Shown here: piece after piece, positions 50,252 through 58,646 of the stretch | Layout of the letters: the number at the start of each line of letters is the position of its first letter | Position numbering within the stretch: position 1 is the stretch's first letter | IMG/VR virus record: IMGVR_UViG_3300033144_003384 | Span: 1 to 64,000 of that record | Strand: one strand, 5' to 3' | Source of the DNA: a virus | Length of the DNA stretch: 64,000 bases | The notes under the pieces: generated by a model | Seen by the model: the letters and a program-made list of their open reading frames with translations, nothing else | Database searches by the model: none | What the model was told of the DNA's origin: nothing | Made by a program: the position numbers and the translations under genes

Positions 50252-51415
50252 CTATACGGTATCGTCGAGGAGGTCCATGTTGTTGGCATCCATGACCTCC
50301 TGGTGAGCGACACGCATTGTGTTCGCCCTTGTCTTGGGGCCGACCGGGGTAGGGGATGACACGAAAAACTCATTCAGCAACAGTGTTCGAATCAAATGAT
50401 CCAGTGGGTACGAATACGGGTCTGTGACGTGTTTCTTGCGGTACTTCGACACGAATACCTTCGCCCCTTTCTGTAGGCCAGGGGTCAACATATTCTCTTC
50501 AATGCACATCTTCACGCCATCCCATCCGAATGATCCGTACGTTTCGATGAGGGCCTGGACGTCAAACTCCCCCCACAGTCTGCGCTGTGCGTCGATCTGG
50601 GGGAACGCCGTAACGAGCCTGTCGTAGAACTCCGGTTCCGTAACAACAACGTCGTTGAGCCTGCGCGCAGCGATTGAGTGCAACGGAATTCCGACCCTTG
50701 GATTTGCTGTCGTCATATCGGCGTAGTCGTAGAAGGCACAGTAGTCGGCACCGTGTTCGTCAATGATGAATTTCATGACGTCATCCGACGTCCAGTCGTA
50801 GATGATTTTGGCAAACCTGAGCGGTACGGCTTTCGACATCCGATATGGGCGATTGATGTAGTTCTCGTGGAGCTTCTGTGTCACGGACCTGTATCGGATC
50901 ATCGACTCGTTGGCGCGTACCCCCGTGATGAAGGCGGTCATGCCCTCTTTGCCCTGCATCGTGTAGTAGTCCACGGATTTCGGAACAGGCTTGTTGCGAT
51001 CAAGCCCAAAGTCGGATGCCATGATGGCCCCCTCTGGGATTGGCCGGACAAGGCGGCCTTCGGCTTCTCTCTGCGCTGACCACAGCAGAACGTACTCTCG
51101 CCTGCCAAGCACCCAAACTTCTTGCCCCATTGGGAGGCAATACCATTCGAGGTCGATCCAGCTATAATCACGTACACGTTCAATGAAGTCGATTACGGAA
51201 GGCGAAACCATTTCTTCGTCTCGGAAGATGACCTTGACTGGCCCCAGCCCGCGTTCTTCGTGTATCTCTTTGGCAAGATAGATAACAGCAGTGGAGTCTT
51301 TGCCGCCAGAGAATTGGACAGCAACGGTGTCGAATGTGTCGTAGACGTGCCGGATGCGTTCCCGAGCAGCCTTTAGGACGTTTGTGTGGTCCAGGAATAG
51401 CCGTTTCCGAGCCAT
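50252..51415 (-). CDS. PAPS reductase-like PP-loop protein (IbrA/DndC-like)
   Basis: 387 residues from ATG 51415. SGGKDST at 36-42 is the PP-loop of the ATP pyrophosphatase family. The layout (VKVIFRDEEMVSPSVIDFIE, YDWTSDDVMKFIIDEHGADY, C-terminal DUF3440-like part) resembles phosphoadenosine-phosphosulfate reductase relatives such as phage and prophage IbrA and the DndC of DNA phosphorothioation. No CxxC iron-sulfur pair of classic reductases is evident. IbrA is normally paired with a ParB-like IbrB; two ParB-like proteins lie in this operon. Nucleic-acid sulfur chemistry or another adenylation is possible. Confidence 0.8.
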   Translation of the reverse strand: MARKRLFLDHTNVLKAARERIRHVYDTFDTVAVQFSGGKDSTAVIYLAKEIHEERGLGPVKVIFRDEEMVSPSVIDFIERVRDYSWIDLEWYCLPMGQEVWVLGRREYVLLWSAQREAEGRLVRPIPEGAIMASDFGLDRNKPVPKSVDYYTMQGKEGMTAFITGVRANESMIRYRSVTQKLHENYINRPYRMSKAVPLRFAKIIYDWTSDDVMKFIIDEHGADYCAFYDYADMTTANPRVGIPLHSIAARRLNDVVVTEPEFYDRLVTAFPQIDAQRRLWGEFDVQALIETYGSFGWDGVKMCIEENMLTPGLQKGAKVFVSKYRKKHVTDPYSYPLDHLIRTLLLNEFFVSSPTPVGPKTRANTMRVAHQEVMDANNMDLLDDTV

Positions 51416-51681
51416 TCTTTACCGTCCTTGACATATACCACGGGTTGTTCGTGGTCCTTTAGGTCTATGGCAATATCCCTCAAGATGGTTTCCCAGAACT
51501 TTTCGTGATCCCCAAAGTCGGGGTCGTCGGGGATATAACTGATCCCGATGCTGCACGGTTCTTTAGTCCAACCCAAAATCTTATCATCGTCGTCGACGTA
51601 GATTTCGTGAAGGTTGTCGTCGTGCCAGGTGCTGCTTTCGGTTTCCGTGATGTTGCGAACGATTCCGTAACGCCAACGCAT
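51373..51681 (-). CDS. Hypothetical protein
   Basis: 102 residues from ATG 51681, overlapping the PP-loop gene by 43 bp in another frame. Beta-rich and acidic (IYVDDDDKILGWTKEPCSIG, LKDHEQPVVYVKDGKEWLG). Tight overlap suggests a linked role. Not recognised. Confidence 0.6.
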   Translation of the reverse strand: MRWRYGIVRNITETESSTWHDDNLHEIYVDDDDKILGWTKEPCSIGISYIPDDPDFGDHEKFWETILRDIAIDLKDHEQPVVYVKDGKEWLGNGYSWTTQTS

Positions 51682-51950
51682 CAGAGTCCTTCCGGTACGT
51701 GCATGATGGACGGGGTGCCCTCTCCTGCCCATAAGCATTCGATGTTATGTCCGTAATAGTCCAAGGCTTCCTCGTAGGACTGGCCTTCGTTGATCAAGAT
51801 AGTAATGATCTTCTCGTAAGAGTATACCACACGAGTTGGCTGCGTATGGGTGTGCGCAATTCCAAGAATAGCGTCGTCGAGCCCGTCGAAAACGATTAGC
51901 TCTTCTTCGGATATGTTTGCGTATTCGTCAATCTGTTCGCGAATTCCCAC
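51681..51950 (-). CDS. Hypothetical protein
   Basis: 89 residues from GTG 51950 behind GGAGAT. Helical with one strand pair (ELIVFDGLDDAILGIAHTHT, THTQPTRVVYSYEKIITILI); THTHTQ is unusual. Overlaps the ParB-like gene by 23 bp. Not recognised. Confidence 0.6.
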   Translation of the reverse strand: MGIREQIDEYANISEEELIVFDGLDDAILGIAHTHTQPTRVVYSYEKIITILINEGQSYEEALDYYGHNIECLWAGEGTPSIMHVPEGL

Positions 51951-52680
51951 CGAATATCTCCTTTTCCAGATACGCAACAAGTTGCGCTCCTGTTGTGTTG
52001 CCCGGATAGTCGTCGCTTCTTGCCTTTAGCCACCGAATAAAGTCGTACCAGCGTGCCTGGTGGTTTTGGGATTCAAAGACGAGCGTGTATTGTACGAGGT
52101 GTCTCTTCGATCCGGACAGTCCAGCGGCAGTAGAGCCAGACGTGACTAGGTCTTTCTCCATGTCTTTGTCTCCGGTAAAGTGGAGCTGTTCGTCATCTTC
52201 GCTGATGAGTTCGGGCGGTTGCCATCCGACGTTCGCTGGCGAAGGCTCCGGGTTGAGGACTGGCTCCATGGCCGCCATCTCATATTCGTCCCAAGCTAAT
52301 GCCTCGAATACGTCTCCGTATTCTTCAAAATGCTGTTCTAGCATCTCGTACACAATGTTGGTGTCGATGGTTCCGAGTTCTGATGTACGGTTGTCGGCTA
52401 AGGCATATGCGGCGGCTTTGCTGTCGTCGAAAGGAACCCTGGTGGCTGCTATGTGCGTCCAGCCTAGTTTGATTGCACCCTTCAAAGAGGTATTTCCGGC
52501 AATGACGGTGAGGCCCCCGTCGGTGTCCTCGACCACCACGACGGGTTTGGTCTGTCCGAATCTGTCATAGGATGCGGCAACCGCGTCAACGTCACCATGC
52601 CTGGGGTTGATCGGCAACAGCTTGATTGTGTTGATTGGCGTGATTAGCGATAGCAGGTCTTCGTGGATTTTGTGCTTCAT
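51928..52680 (-). CDS. ParB-like nuclease/partition-domain protein (IbrB-like)
   Basis: 250 residues from ATG 52680, chosen because it overlaps the upstream stop (ATGA). LPINPRHGDVDAVAASYDRF, KPVVVVEDTDGGLTVIAGNT, LGWTHIAATRVPFDDSKAAA, YALADNRTSELGTID match the ParB-like domain common in phages; the last 100 residues contain IRWLKARSDDYPGNTTGAQL, which resembles a small C-terminal domain of phage ParB-like proteins. It is IbrB-like next to an IbrA-like protein. Confidence 0.82.
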   Translation of the reverse strand: MKHKIHEDLLSLITPINTIKLLPINPRHGDVDAVAASYDRFGQTKPVVVVEDTDGGLTVIAGNTSLKGAIKLGWTHIAATRVPFDDSKAAAYALADNRTSELGTIDTNIVYEMLEQHFEEYGDVFEALAWDEYEMAAMEPVLNPEPSPANVGWQPPELISEDDEQLHFTGDKDMEKDLVTSGSTAAGLSGSKRHLVQYTLVFESQNHQARWYDFIRWLKARSDDYPGNTTGAQLVAYLEKEIFGGNSRTD

Positions 52681-52805
52681 AGCTTTTTCGTTATGCATGT
52701 GCAGCAGCGCCATTCGATAAGCTTTCTACCCGCTGGAGCGTAGTCAAAGACAACTTCAACCCATTCGCCACAGCTAAAGCACTGAAACTCGCCGTTCTCG
52801 TTCAT
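52677..52805 (-). CDS. 42-residue zinc-ribbon peptide
   Basis: From ATG 52805. CFSC (about 9-12) and CCTC (about 34-37) make a compact zinc ribbon. ATGA overlap on both sides. Confidence 0.65.
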   Translation of the reverse strand: MNENGEFQCFSCGEWVEVVFDYAPAGRKLIEWRCCTCITKKL

Positions 52806-53047
52806 ACTGTGCTCGACCAGCCTTCGTCTTCGATGAGGCCCGGACACCAACTACCAACATAGTCTTCCTGAAAGTGGCCCAAAGCTTCTGTGTCAGAATG
52901 TTCGCAAAGCCAGTACATTTTCTCTGGTTCGCCGAGTGCTATGAGGACAGCTTCTTTGAAGTCTTCGCCAGCAATTGTCTCACCGTTTTTCCACCGTTCG
53001 AAGTCTTTTCCAAACAGATGCCTAGCACCTCTGTTGTAATTGATCAC
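52802..53047 (-). CDS. Hypothetical protein
   Basis: 81 residues from ATG 53047. LFGKDFERWKNGETIAGEDF and MYWLCEHSDTEALGHFQED; helical. ATGA-coupled to its neighbours. Not recognised. Confidence 0.65.
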   Translation of the reverse strand: MINYNRGARHLFGKDFERWKNGETIAGEDFKEAVLIALGEPEKMYWLCEHSDTEALGHFQEDYVGSWCPGLIEDEGWSSTV

Positions 53048-53388
53048 GTTTGTGCCCTTACGTTTGCCGAAAGCGTCCGGAGGGCATCAATGGAAGTCCG
53101 GAGACCGTGCATCTTTTCGCGCTTTGCTCGCATAAGAGCATCGGCGACCTTCATGTCAAACATCTCGTCGGCGTTCTCATAATCGGCCCACGCCTCTTTC
53201 TCCTTGACTGACCCTTCCTTCTTTGCCAAAAACGTCATGGCCCACTGTTTCTTGAAGCGTGCCTGTTTCTTTGCTTCATCTTCTGCCGCAATAGCAAAGT
53301 CGTCGGTTTCTTGTTCAAGTAAGGCTACGAGCCTTACAAGTTCTTCTTCGATCTCAATTTGGCTAATCGGCCTATGGTTGGTCGTCAT
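53044..53388 (-). CDS. Coiled-coil protein in the recombination operon
   Basis: 114 residues from ATG 53388, overlapping the RuvC end by 17 bp. Helical throughout (EELVRLVALLEQETDDFAIA, ALRTLSANVRAQ at the end). Proteins of this type sit beside phage recombinases and may assist them. Confidence 0.65.
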   Translation of the reverse strand: MTTNHRPISQIEIEEELVRLVALLEQETDDFAIAAEDEAKKQARFKKQWAMTFLAKKEGSVKEKEAWADYENADEMFDMKVADALMRAKREKMHGLRTSIDALRTLSANVRAQT

Positions 53389-53923
53389 CTTGTCCAGTAT
53401 TGTCGATTTCGATGCCCCAGTCAACTGCCTCCAACGCAGAGAGGTTCACTTTCGGCCACGTTCTGTCTGATTGCCCATATGCAACCATTCCCATTTCTTG
53501 CAAAATCCATGCGTCACACTGATCGTCGGCACCCTTGCCGCTGAACGTCATGCCCGTACGTGCAGAGATGGCAGACACAACTTCGGACTTGTTGGCATTG
53601 CCCTTTCCGGTTGCGAATTTGGCGCGGTTCGTTGGCGGCACGATAATAACTTGCCAATCGTTTTCGTACCAAGACAACTTCATCACCCCGCCAAGTTCTC
53701 CGATGGAATGTGCTTGGCTGTGCCTGGCTGCGAAAGAATATCCCTCGACAACGATGACGGGGTTTTCATATCTTGCGATAAAGTCGTTCACCTCGCGTCG
53801 GATAGCGAATAGGCGGACAGCACCTTTCTGCTTGGGTTGTATGACTTCGAGCTTTCCGTCAGGTAACGCAAGGCCCGTAGAGGTAAGGGATAGGTCTACC
53901 CCGATGATTGTTGGGGGGGTCAT
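53372..53923 (-). CDS. RuvC-like Holliday-junction resolvase
   Basis: 183 residues from ATG 53923. Catalytic acids in order: Asp10 (GVDLSLTSTG), Glu60 (VVEGYSF), Asp134 and Asp137 (ADDQCDAW). The middle KGNANKSEVVSAI matches the basic region of phage RuvC relatives. It would cut junctions during recombination and packaging. Confidence 0.9.
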   Translation of the reverse strand: MTPPTIIGVDLSLTSTGLALPDGKLEVIQPKQKGAVRLFAIRREVNDFIARYENPVIVVEGYSFAARHSQAHSIGELGGVMKLSWYENDWQVIIVPPTNRAKFATGKGNANKSEVVSAISARTGMTFSGKGADDQCDAWILQEMGMVAYGQSDRTWPKVNLSALEAVDWGIEIDNTGQDDDQP

Positions 53924-54309
53924 GTTTCGCCTTTCAGCCACTCGGGAGTAGCTGGCTCGCCGCTTGTCCATGACAGACGAACGTGGTATGCCTCATCATA
54001 CATCCAGTCGTGTGCCCAACCGGGGAGGGCGAGCCCGAGGGATTCCGATAGTGCCGGGTTGTTGCCGATGTTCGTATGGCACTGTCGGCAGATTGACAAA
54101 AGGTTGCGCTCTTCGAGAATGGAGCCACCTTGCGACCGTCGCTTTAGTTCGTGGATATCGGATGATGGCCGCCGGTTGTACACCACGGCACCATCGTAGG
54201 CGGCAAACACGGGGCAGGCTTCACATGCCGGTCGCTCTCGTAGGAGTCGCTCAACGAGGGGTCGCCTTTGCCTGTAGATGGTTTCCTGCTTTTTGGATCG
54301 GTACCTCAT
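53920..54309 (-). CDS. HNH endonuclease
   Basis: 129 residues from ATG 54309 (ATGA overlap). CEAC, then DIHELKRRSQGGSILEERNL, LLSICRQCHTNI form the HNH motif with two CxxC pairs. Small phage HNH proteins often assist terminase or junction processing; here the neighbours are RuvC and a glycosyltransferase. Confidence 0.88.
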   Translation of the reverse strand: MRYRSKKQETIYRQRRPLVERLLRERPACEACPVFAAYDGAVVYNRRPSSDIHELKRRSQGGSILEERNLLSICRQCHTNIGNNPALSESLGLALPGWAHDWMYDEAYHVRLSWTSGEPATPEWLKGET

Positions 54310-55385
54310 GCGAGCGAAGCTATCAGTCCGTCCCATTTCGCTGCGCCCCATTTGGCGTCGAGCGGCTCTAGGGCGACACGTTGGCGGTCTGCCTCTTCTT
54401 GTCTGACTGCTGGATCACGAAGTTCTTTGAAGTGCTTAACCCACTGGGCGTTGTTTTTGGCTGTGCGGCCAATCTTGTATTCTTTCTTCAGTCGCTTGTA
54501 TTCGCCAGAGTCGGAGGCTACGAACGGGATTCCTGCAGCTGCGTACTCGATACCTTTGATCCAGCTTTTCGATTCATTGAATGGTGATTTGCGAATCGGG
54601 ACGACCCCGATGTCGAACCGCATGAGGTCGTCGAGTCGTTCGGGTGGTACGGGGAGGAGGATGGTGACGTCGTCTTTCCCGAGCCCGACGACGTCGTAAA
54701 AGTGTGGGTGATATCCGACGTGGCCTGAATGGTGGTATCTCCACCCTTCGGTGCCGATCGTTCGGTATAGGCTTTTCAATATGTCGAGGTCTCCGGATGT
54801 GCGGTGTGCTGTTGATCCGATCCATCCGACAGTTGGCCGGTCTTCTTCTTCGTGTACATGTGGCGTGAATTTGTCGAGTTCTACATGGTTCTCCATGATG
54901 TGAATTTTGTCGGATGCAACGAATTGACTTAGTCTTTTCGCTAAGTAGGGGGTGGATGTGATGACGGCGTCCGACACGGCGAGCGTCTTGCGATAGTGGT
55001 CGGTGTTTTCGTTTGGGTGGGCTCTTGGGTGTGAGGCGTAGTAGGCGAGATTGCCCGGTCCGAGGCCCCAATACCAGTCGTCGATGTCGTTAACGATTAC
55101 GACACCTTTCTTCCTAACTGTTTTGATCTGTTCGGGAATCGAGGCATGCATCCATCGCTGCATTACGATCATGTCAAGCCCGTAAGTGAGGTCTTCCGAA
55201 TCGAATTTACGGATGGCGAATTCTTGAACAGCCGGGTCCCAGGCGAGTTCGCCGAGCACGTAGTTGTGGTTCGTGTATCGGAGGTACTGACCGAGACGGA
55301 TATGTCCGGCTCCGCCAAGGATTTGCGATCCGTCTAGGCGAACTGCTTCTGTTACGAAGTCGCCGGTCGCAATCCCGACTTTCAT
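54306..55385 (-). CDS. Glycosyltransferase, GT4-like
   Basis: 359 residues from ATG 55385. VVIVNDIDDWYWGLGPGNLA, SDAVITSTPYLAKRLSQF, TVGWIGSTAHRTSGDLDIL, VVPIRKSPFNESKSWIKGIE, YAAAGIPFVASDS give a GT-B fold with a C-terminal nucleotide-sugar site (E-x7-E-like). Coupled by ATGA at both ends inside the recombination operon, which is odd. It may glycosylate DNA, phage protein or cell wall. Confidence 0.82.
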   Translation of the reverse strand: MKVGIATGDFVTEAVRLDGSQILGGAGHIRLGQYLRYTNHNYVLGELAWDPAVQEFAIRKFDSEDLTYGLDMIVMQRWMHASIPEQIKTVRKKGVVIVNDIDDWYWGLGPGNLAYYASHPRAHPNENTDHYRKTLAVSDAVITSTPYLAKRLSQFVASDKIHIMENHVELDKFTPHVHEEEDRPTVGWIGSTAHRTSGDLDILKSLYRTIGTEGWRYHHSGHVGYHPHFYDVVGLGKDDVTILLPVPPERLDDLMRFDIGVVPIRKSPFNESKSWIKGIEYAAAGIPFVASDSGEYKRLKKEYKIGRTAKNNAQWVKHFKELRDPAVRQEEADRQRVALEPLDAKWGAAKWDGLIASLA

Positions 55386-55885
55386 TCCAAGTCGGCTTCT
55401 GTGATTTCGTCGAACACCCACGTACCACCAAGTGATGCCCATAGCGCTTCATCTATGACGTTGTAGTCAACGTCGTATTGCTCAATGAGTGCCTTGTGCT
55501 TTTCGATGGACTTTTGAAGGAACGCAGTCATGGACATGTCCTGTTCGGATGTTTCTCCGAGGGCAATGAGGCGGTCTGCTTCGGTGAGGCGTTGCTCTAC
55601 GTAAAAGCGAAACCGTTCAATTTTCTTCTTGCGTTCACTGAAGTTGTGACGCGCTTCGAAGAGAAGAGTTTTCCCGGCTTCGCCCATAGCGTTGTATCGC
55701 TCTCCGGCGACTTTCTCTTCCTTCTCGATTTCATACACTTGCGAGTCGAGGCTGTTGAGAAGCCGCTTGGCTTCTTTCCTCCAGCGTCCTCGCACGTCGG
55801 GAGAACGGAGGTAATCTTTCTGTTCGTCAGTAGCTCTGTTCTTTACGTCTTCAGCTACGAGACGAGCAAATGCGTCGTCGTTTAG
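55382..55885 (-). CDS. Helical protein of the recombination operon
   Basis: 167 residues from GTG 55885 behind AAGGAAC; GTG 55945 would overlap the nuclease gene. Long charged helices (RWRKEAKRLLNSLDSQVYEI, NFSERKKKIERFRFYVEQRL) resemble a coiled-coil partner found next to phage Cas4-like nucleases. Not assigned. Confidence 0.68.
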   Translation of the reverse strand, partial: LNDDAFARLVAEDVKNRATDEQKDYLRSPDVRGRWRKEAKRLLNSLDSQVYEIEKEEKVAGERYNAMGEAGKTLLFEARHNFSERKKKIERFRFYVEQRLTEADRLIALGETSEQDMSMTAFLQKSIEKHKALIEQYDVDYNVIDEALWASLGGTWVFDEITEADLE

Positions 55886-55901
55886 CACTGTTAGTTCCTT
55901 G

Positions 55902-56681
55902 TTAGTTCCAAGCTGGGCAACGGCTCTTGTAGGCGCACCAGTCACATAGCTTTGATGTTATTGCTGGGAAGTCGCCAGTCTGGCATGACTCCGTCAGATT
56001 TGCTTGCGTGTCCCGCACGAGTCCGTACATGTATTCGCGCGCATCCTTGGTCGGTTCATATGTGACGATTTTCTCACCCGAAATGTACCACAGTTCCATC
56101 CGGTCCACTTCTTGTCCGGTGTCGGTTTCGGTGAGGTCGGCGTACACCATCAGCGGGAATTCTTTGTCCCGATCCCATGGTGACCCTCGGTCGTACGCCT
56201 TGCCAGTCTTGTAGTCCTGGATGACAAGCTTGCCGTCCTCTTCAACGATACGGTCGATGATGCCACGGACTCGGATGCCGGAGATGACCGTTCCGTCTAC
56301 CCACGTTTCCAGGGCAACTGGTTCGGTCTCGTTCGGGTCTTCCATTTTGAGGTAACTCTCTATGAGCCACCATGCTTGCCATCGGAAGTCTCGCTGAGCG
56401 TTTTCTCCCTGTACGATGCCGGTGAGTCTGCCCTTCCATTTCTTTTCCCACAAGTCGCGTGAGATAGTTTTTAGGACGTCTTCGTTCCGGTCGCCTTTAT
56501 CTATTGTCTTGAACAGAACTTCCAGGATTTCGTGGACGAAGGAGCCTTTCAGGGATTCCTGCGTTCCGGGGTCTTTGATCTTGTCGATTTTTGCAAATTT
56601 CACTTTCAGCGGGCATTGGTTGTAGGACAAGATCGTGGATGGGGAAAGGATGGGTGTTGGTACGGGGGTCCAGTCAGTCAT
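55902..56681 (-). CDS. Cas4/RecB-like exonuclease with iron-sulfur cluster
   Basis: 259 residues from ATG 56681. PD-(D/E)XK core: His50, Asp143, Asp156 and Lys158 in VIQDYKTGK. Cys23 (SYNQCPLK) with Cys246, Cys249 and Cys255 complete the four-cysteine cluster of Cas4 and AddB nucleases. It would resect DNA ends to feed the annealing protein at 57340. Confidence 0.92.
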   Translation of the reverse strand: MTDWTPVPTPILSPSTILSYNQCPLKVKFAKIDKIKDPGTQESLKGSFVHEILEVLFKTIDKGDRNEDVLKTISRDLWEKKWKGRLTGIVQGENAQRDFRWQAWWLIESYLKMEDPNETEPVALETWVDGTVISGIRVRGIIDRIVEEDGKLVIQDYKTGKAYDRGSPWDRDKEFPLMVYADLTETDTGQEVDRMELWYISGEKIVTYEPTKDAREYMYGLVRDTQANLTESCQTGDFPAITSKLCDWCAYKSRCPAWN

Positions 56682-56814
56682 CTGTTTCTCTTCTCGGTGC
56701 CGTAAACGCATCTACTTTGCCAGCAGCTTTCTTGCGATGCTCTTCGTTGTCGCAGTAGTAGCTGTATGTCGTCTTGTTTGTGGTCCGGTTGAACGGACAT
56801 GTGCATTTAGGCAA
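56674..56814 (-). CDS. 46-residue zinc peptide
   Basis: From TTG 56814, overlapping the previous stop. CTCPFNRTTNKTTYSYYC then a basic helix (EEHRKKAAGKVDAF). The frame is closed by its overlap with the next start. Start uncertain. Confidence 0.5.
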   Translation of the reverse strand: MPKCTCPFNRTTNKTTYSYYCDNEEHRKKAAGKVDAFTAPRRETDD

Positions 56815-57340
56815 GGTGGTCAATTGGGCAATCCCCTCCGTTGTAGCAAACGTGCCTGATCTTGTTTCCGTACCCGTCGCCCTCCGTCCATTCCACCGCT
56901 GCGCCCGGCTTGTGTTCGCGTGAGGTTCCGCACGACCCTGTATCTGTGGCGCACCACGTGTTTCCGAGGTCCGGCATCGGGTCGCCCGTGTTGGGTTGCG
57001 CGTATGGCGTATATGGTGGTTGTGGAACTGACGGATAAGGATGAGGAGTCCACGGATATGGATTCGGGTCAATAGGTGCGGGCGTGTACGGTGGCGTGTA
57101 TGGACGCGGGAATGGGCCCGTCGCTTCCTCGACCTCAGCCTCATCTTCGTCACGGCCTACGGTTCGATTGTGGCCGACCTTGATGTCGAATATCCCCGAC
57201 ATGGTCAGTTCTGACCACGTATTGAAATCAACAGTAGCGAGGTGGTAGTAGACGCCGCACTCGTCATTCCAGTAGTCGATGTGGTATTCGTCCAGCTCTT
57301 CCCCGTTGTGGTCTTGCCTGGCAATTAGAATAGTCGGCAC
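56807..57340 (-). CDS. Pro/Tyr-rich hypothetical protein
   Basis: 177 residues from GTG 57340, sharing a base with the upstream stop. A folded start (LIARQDHNGEELDEYHIDYW) precedes a Pro/Tyr stretch (about 80-120, PYTPPYTPAPIDPNPY) and a Cys-containing C-terminus with WCATDTGSCG and VCYNGGDC. Not recognised. Confidence 0.6.
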   Translation of the reverse strand: MPTILIARQDHNGEELDEYHIDYWNDECGVYYHLATVDFNTWSELTMSGIFDIKVGHNRTVGRDEDEAEVEEATGPFPRPYTPPYTPAPIDPNPYPWTPHPYPSVPQPPYTPYAQPNTGDPMPDLGNTWCATDTGSCGTSREHKPGAAVEWTEGDGYGNKIRHVCYNGGDCPIDHLA

Positions 57341-58014
57341 TAGAACGGCTCCCCGTTGACAACCTCTGCCCCGAGAGCGGTGGCTACAGTCTCGGCGCTC
57401 GTGTCGAGTTTGGTTTGGTCACCGTTCTCCGTTAGCGACTTCACGTAAGTTCCGAACGCTTTGAACAAATCCAACGTCATGGATGCGTACTCCGGCTTCG
57501 GGGCATTCCCGTTCTCAGCCCACCAATCCTGCGCAACCTGAACCTTCTCCGGAGGAAGTCCCTTCAACACGTCAAGCATCTTCTGCCAGCTATCCCCACC
57601 AATGGCCGGGTTCGGATCGACAGGCTCAACCTCTTCGTGAATAGCGAGATGAAGGCCGACACCAAGACGCTGACACGCTTTCTTCAACGCATCCGAATAG
57701 GCGGATTTGTAGTCCTTCCCCAAGTCAAGAATCTCGTTGGAATCTCTGCGAGTCGTGATTTGCGACCCGCCGACAGCTTCGGCAATGCACACATTTCCAT
57801 CAATGTTTGCTGTGATCGAAATGTGGGCGACAACGTAACCATTCGATTCGAACACGTTCGAGATGCGTGACGACCAGTTCCCCGTGCCGAGCACAGAATT
57901 CATACGGTTCACGACCTCGCCGACAGGCACATAGTCCATGCCCTGAATTTGTCTGATCAGGTCATCCGTATATGCCTCTTCAAGTTGCTGTTGTTGTTTT
58001 CTCTCGTCAGTCAT
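57340..58014 (-). CDS. Rad52-like single-strand annealing protein
   Basis: 224 residues from ATG 58014 behind AAAGGGGACCC. YTDDLIRQIQGMDYVPVGEV, VNRMNSVLGTGNWSSRIS, VAHISITANIDG, GKDYKSAYSDALKKACQRLG, VGLHLAIHEE match the Rad52 (Rad52/22) annealing core of phages. The last 90 residues are a linker and helix. It pairs with the Cas4-like nuclease. Confidence 0.92.
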   Translation of the reverse strand: MTDERKQQQQLEEAYTDDLIRQIQGMDYVPVGEVVNRMNSVLGTGNWSSRISNVFESNGYVVAHISITANIDGNVCIAEAVGGSQITTRRDSNEILDLGKDYKSAYSDALKKACQRLGVGLHLAIHEEVEPVDPNPAIGGDSWQKMLDVLKGLPPEKVQVAQDWWAENGNAPKPEYASMTLDLFKAFGTYVKSLTENGDQTKLDTSAETVATALGAEVVNGEPF

Positions 58015-58024
58015 GGGTCCCCTT

Positions 58025-58543
58025 TCAGACCTTGGGTTTCCTGATTGAAACCGATACGGTGCCTTCACCTAATTCGCAGTAGTTGTTTGCATCAACCCCA
58101 AGCTTTTTCAACTGTGTCACACGCCAATAAGACGGTGCAGCGTACTGAAGCATCGAAGTCATCATTTCCTCGGCAGACATCAAAATCTCGCCAGTGTCCA
58201 TGTCTATGGACCTGTCGTGGATTCTGTGCGCCACCTCTCTACCCAATTTCTTGTGGTTCCACTTTTTCCTCGGCCTGCCCTCTTTGCGTTCCACGATGAA
58301 GCCGCCAGGCATCTCGACGAACGGTTTGCGTTCCATGTCGTGAGCGACCACTGTCTCGTACTGTTTGTAGGCGGTGGTGAAGGTTGCCTTTGCAAGATTG
58401 AGGTCGATTAGGCGATTGATAGATCGTTCCGGATCGGATTCGTCTTCGGCAGAAAGCAACGTCAGTCGCTCTAGGTGGTTGACTAGCCGACCTATTTCGG
58501 AAACGGTTTCGTCAAGAGTTAGGTTTAGTGGATCAGTAGGCAT
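58025..58543 (-). CDS. Conserved protein of phage recombination operons
   Basis: 172 residues from ATG 58543, 7 nt after the -10 box so probably leaderless. Helical start (VSEIGRLVNHLERLTLLSAE), then KRKEGRPRKKWNHKKLGREV-like basic region and MLQYAAPSYWRVTQLKKLGV, NNYCELGEG. Similar proteins precede Rad52-like genes in actinophages; role unknown. Confidence 0.72.
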   Translation of the reverse strand: MPTDPLNLTLDETVSEIGRLVNHLERLTLLSAEDESDPERSINRLIDLNLAKATFTTAYKQYETVVAHDMERKPFVEMPGGFIVERKEGRPRKKWNHKKLGREVAHRIHDRSIDMDTGEILMSAEEMMTSMLQYAAPSYWRVTQLKKLGVDANNYCELGEGTVSVSIRKPKV

Positions 58544-58550
58544 AGCCTAC

Positions 58551-58579
58551 ATGATAGTCGAACCCTGTGACAGAATCAA
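58551..58579 (-). promoter_or_regulatory. Promoter of the recombination operon
   Basis: TTGATT (58579-58574), 17-bp spacer, TATCAT (58556-58551). Confidence 0.78.
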
Positions 58580-58646
58580 GGGTTGTATCTCTTTCATCGA
58601 GTTGCCCGCTTCGTACATCTTGTCGACCATCTGAACTTCTTGCGTT

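Noticed and set aside
57849-57860. A LexA box (CGAACACGTTCG)
   Set aside because: Only 2 bases separate GAAC and GTTC instead of 4, and it lies inside the Rad52-like gene.
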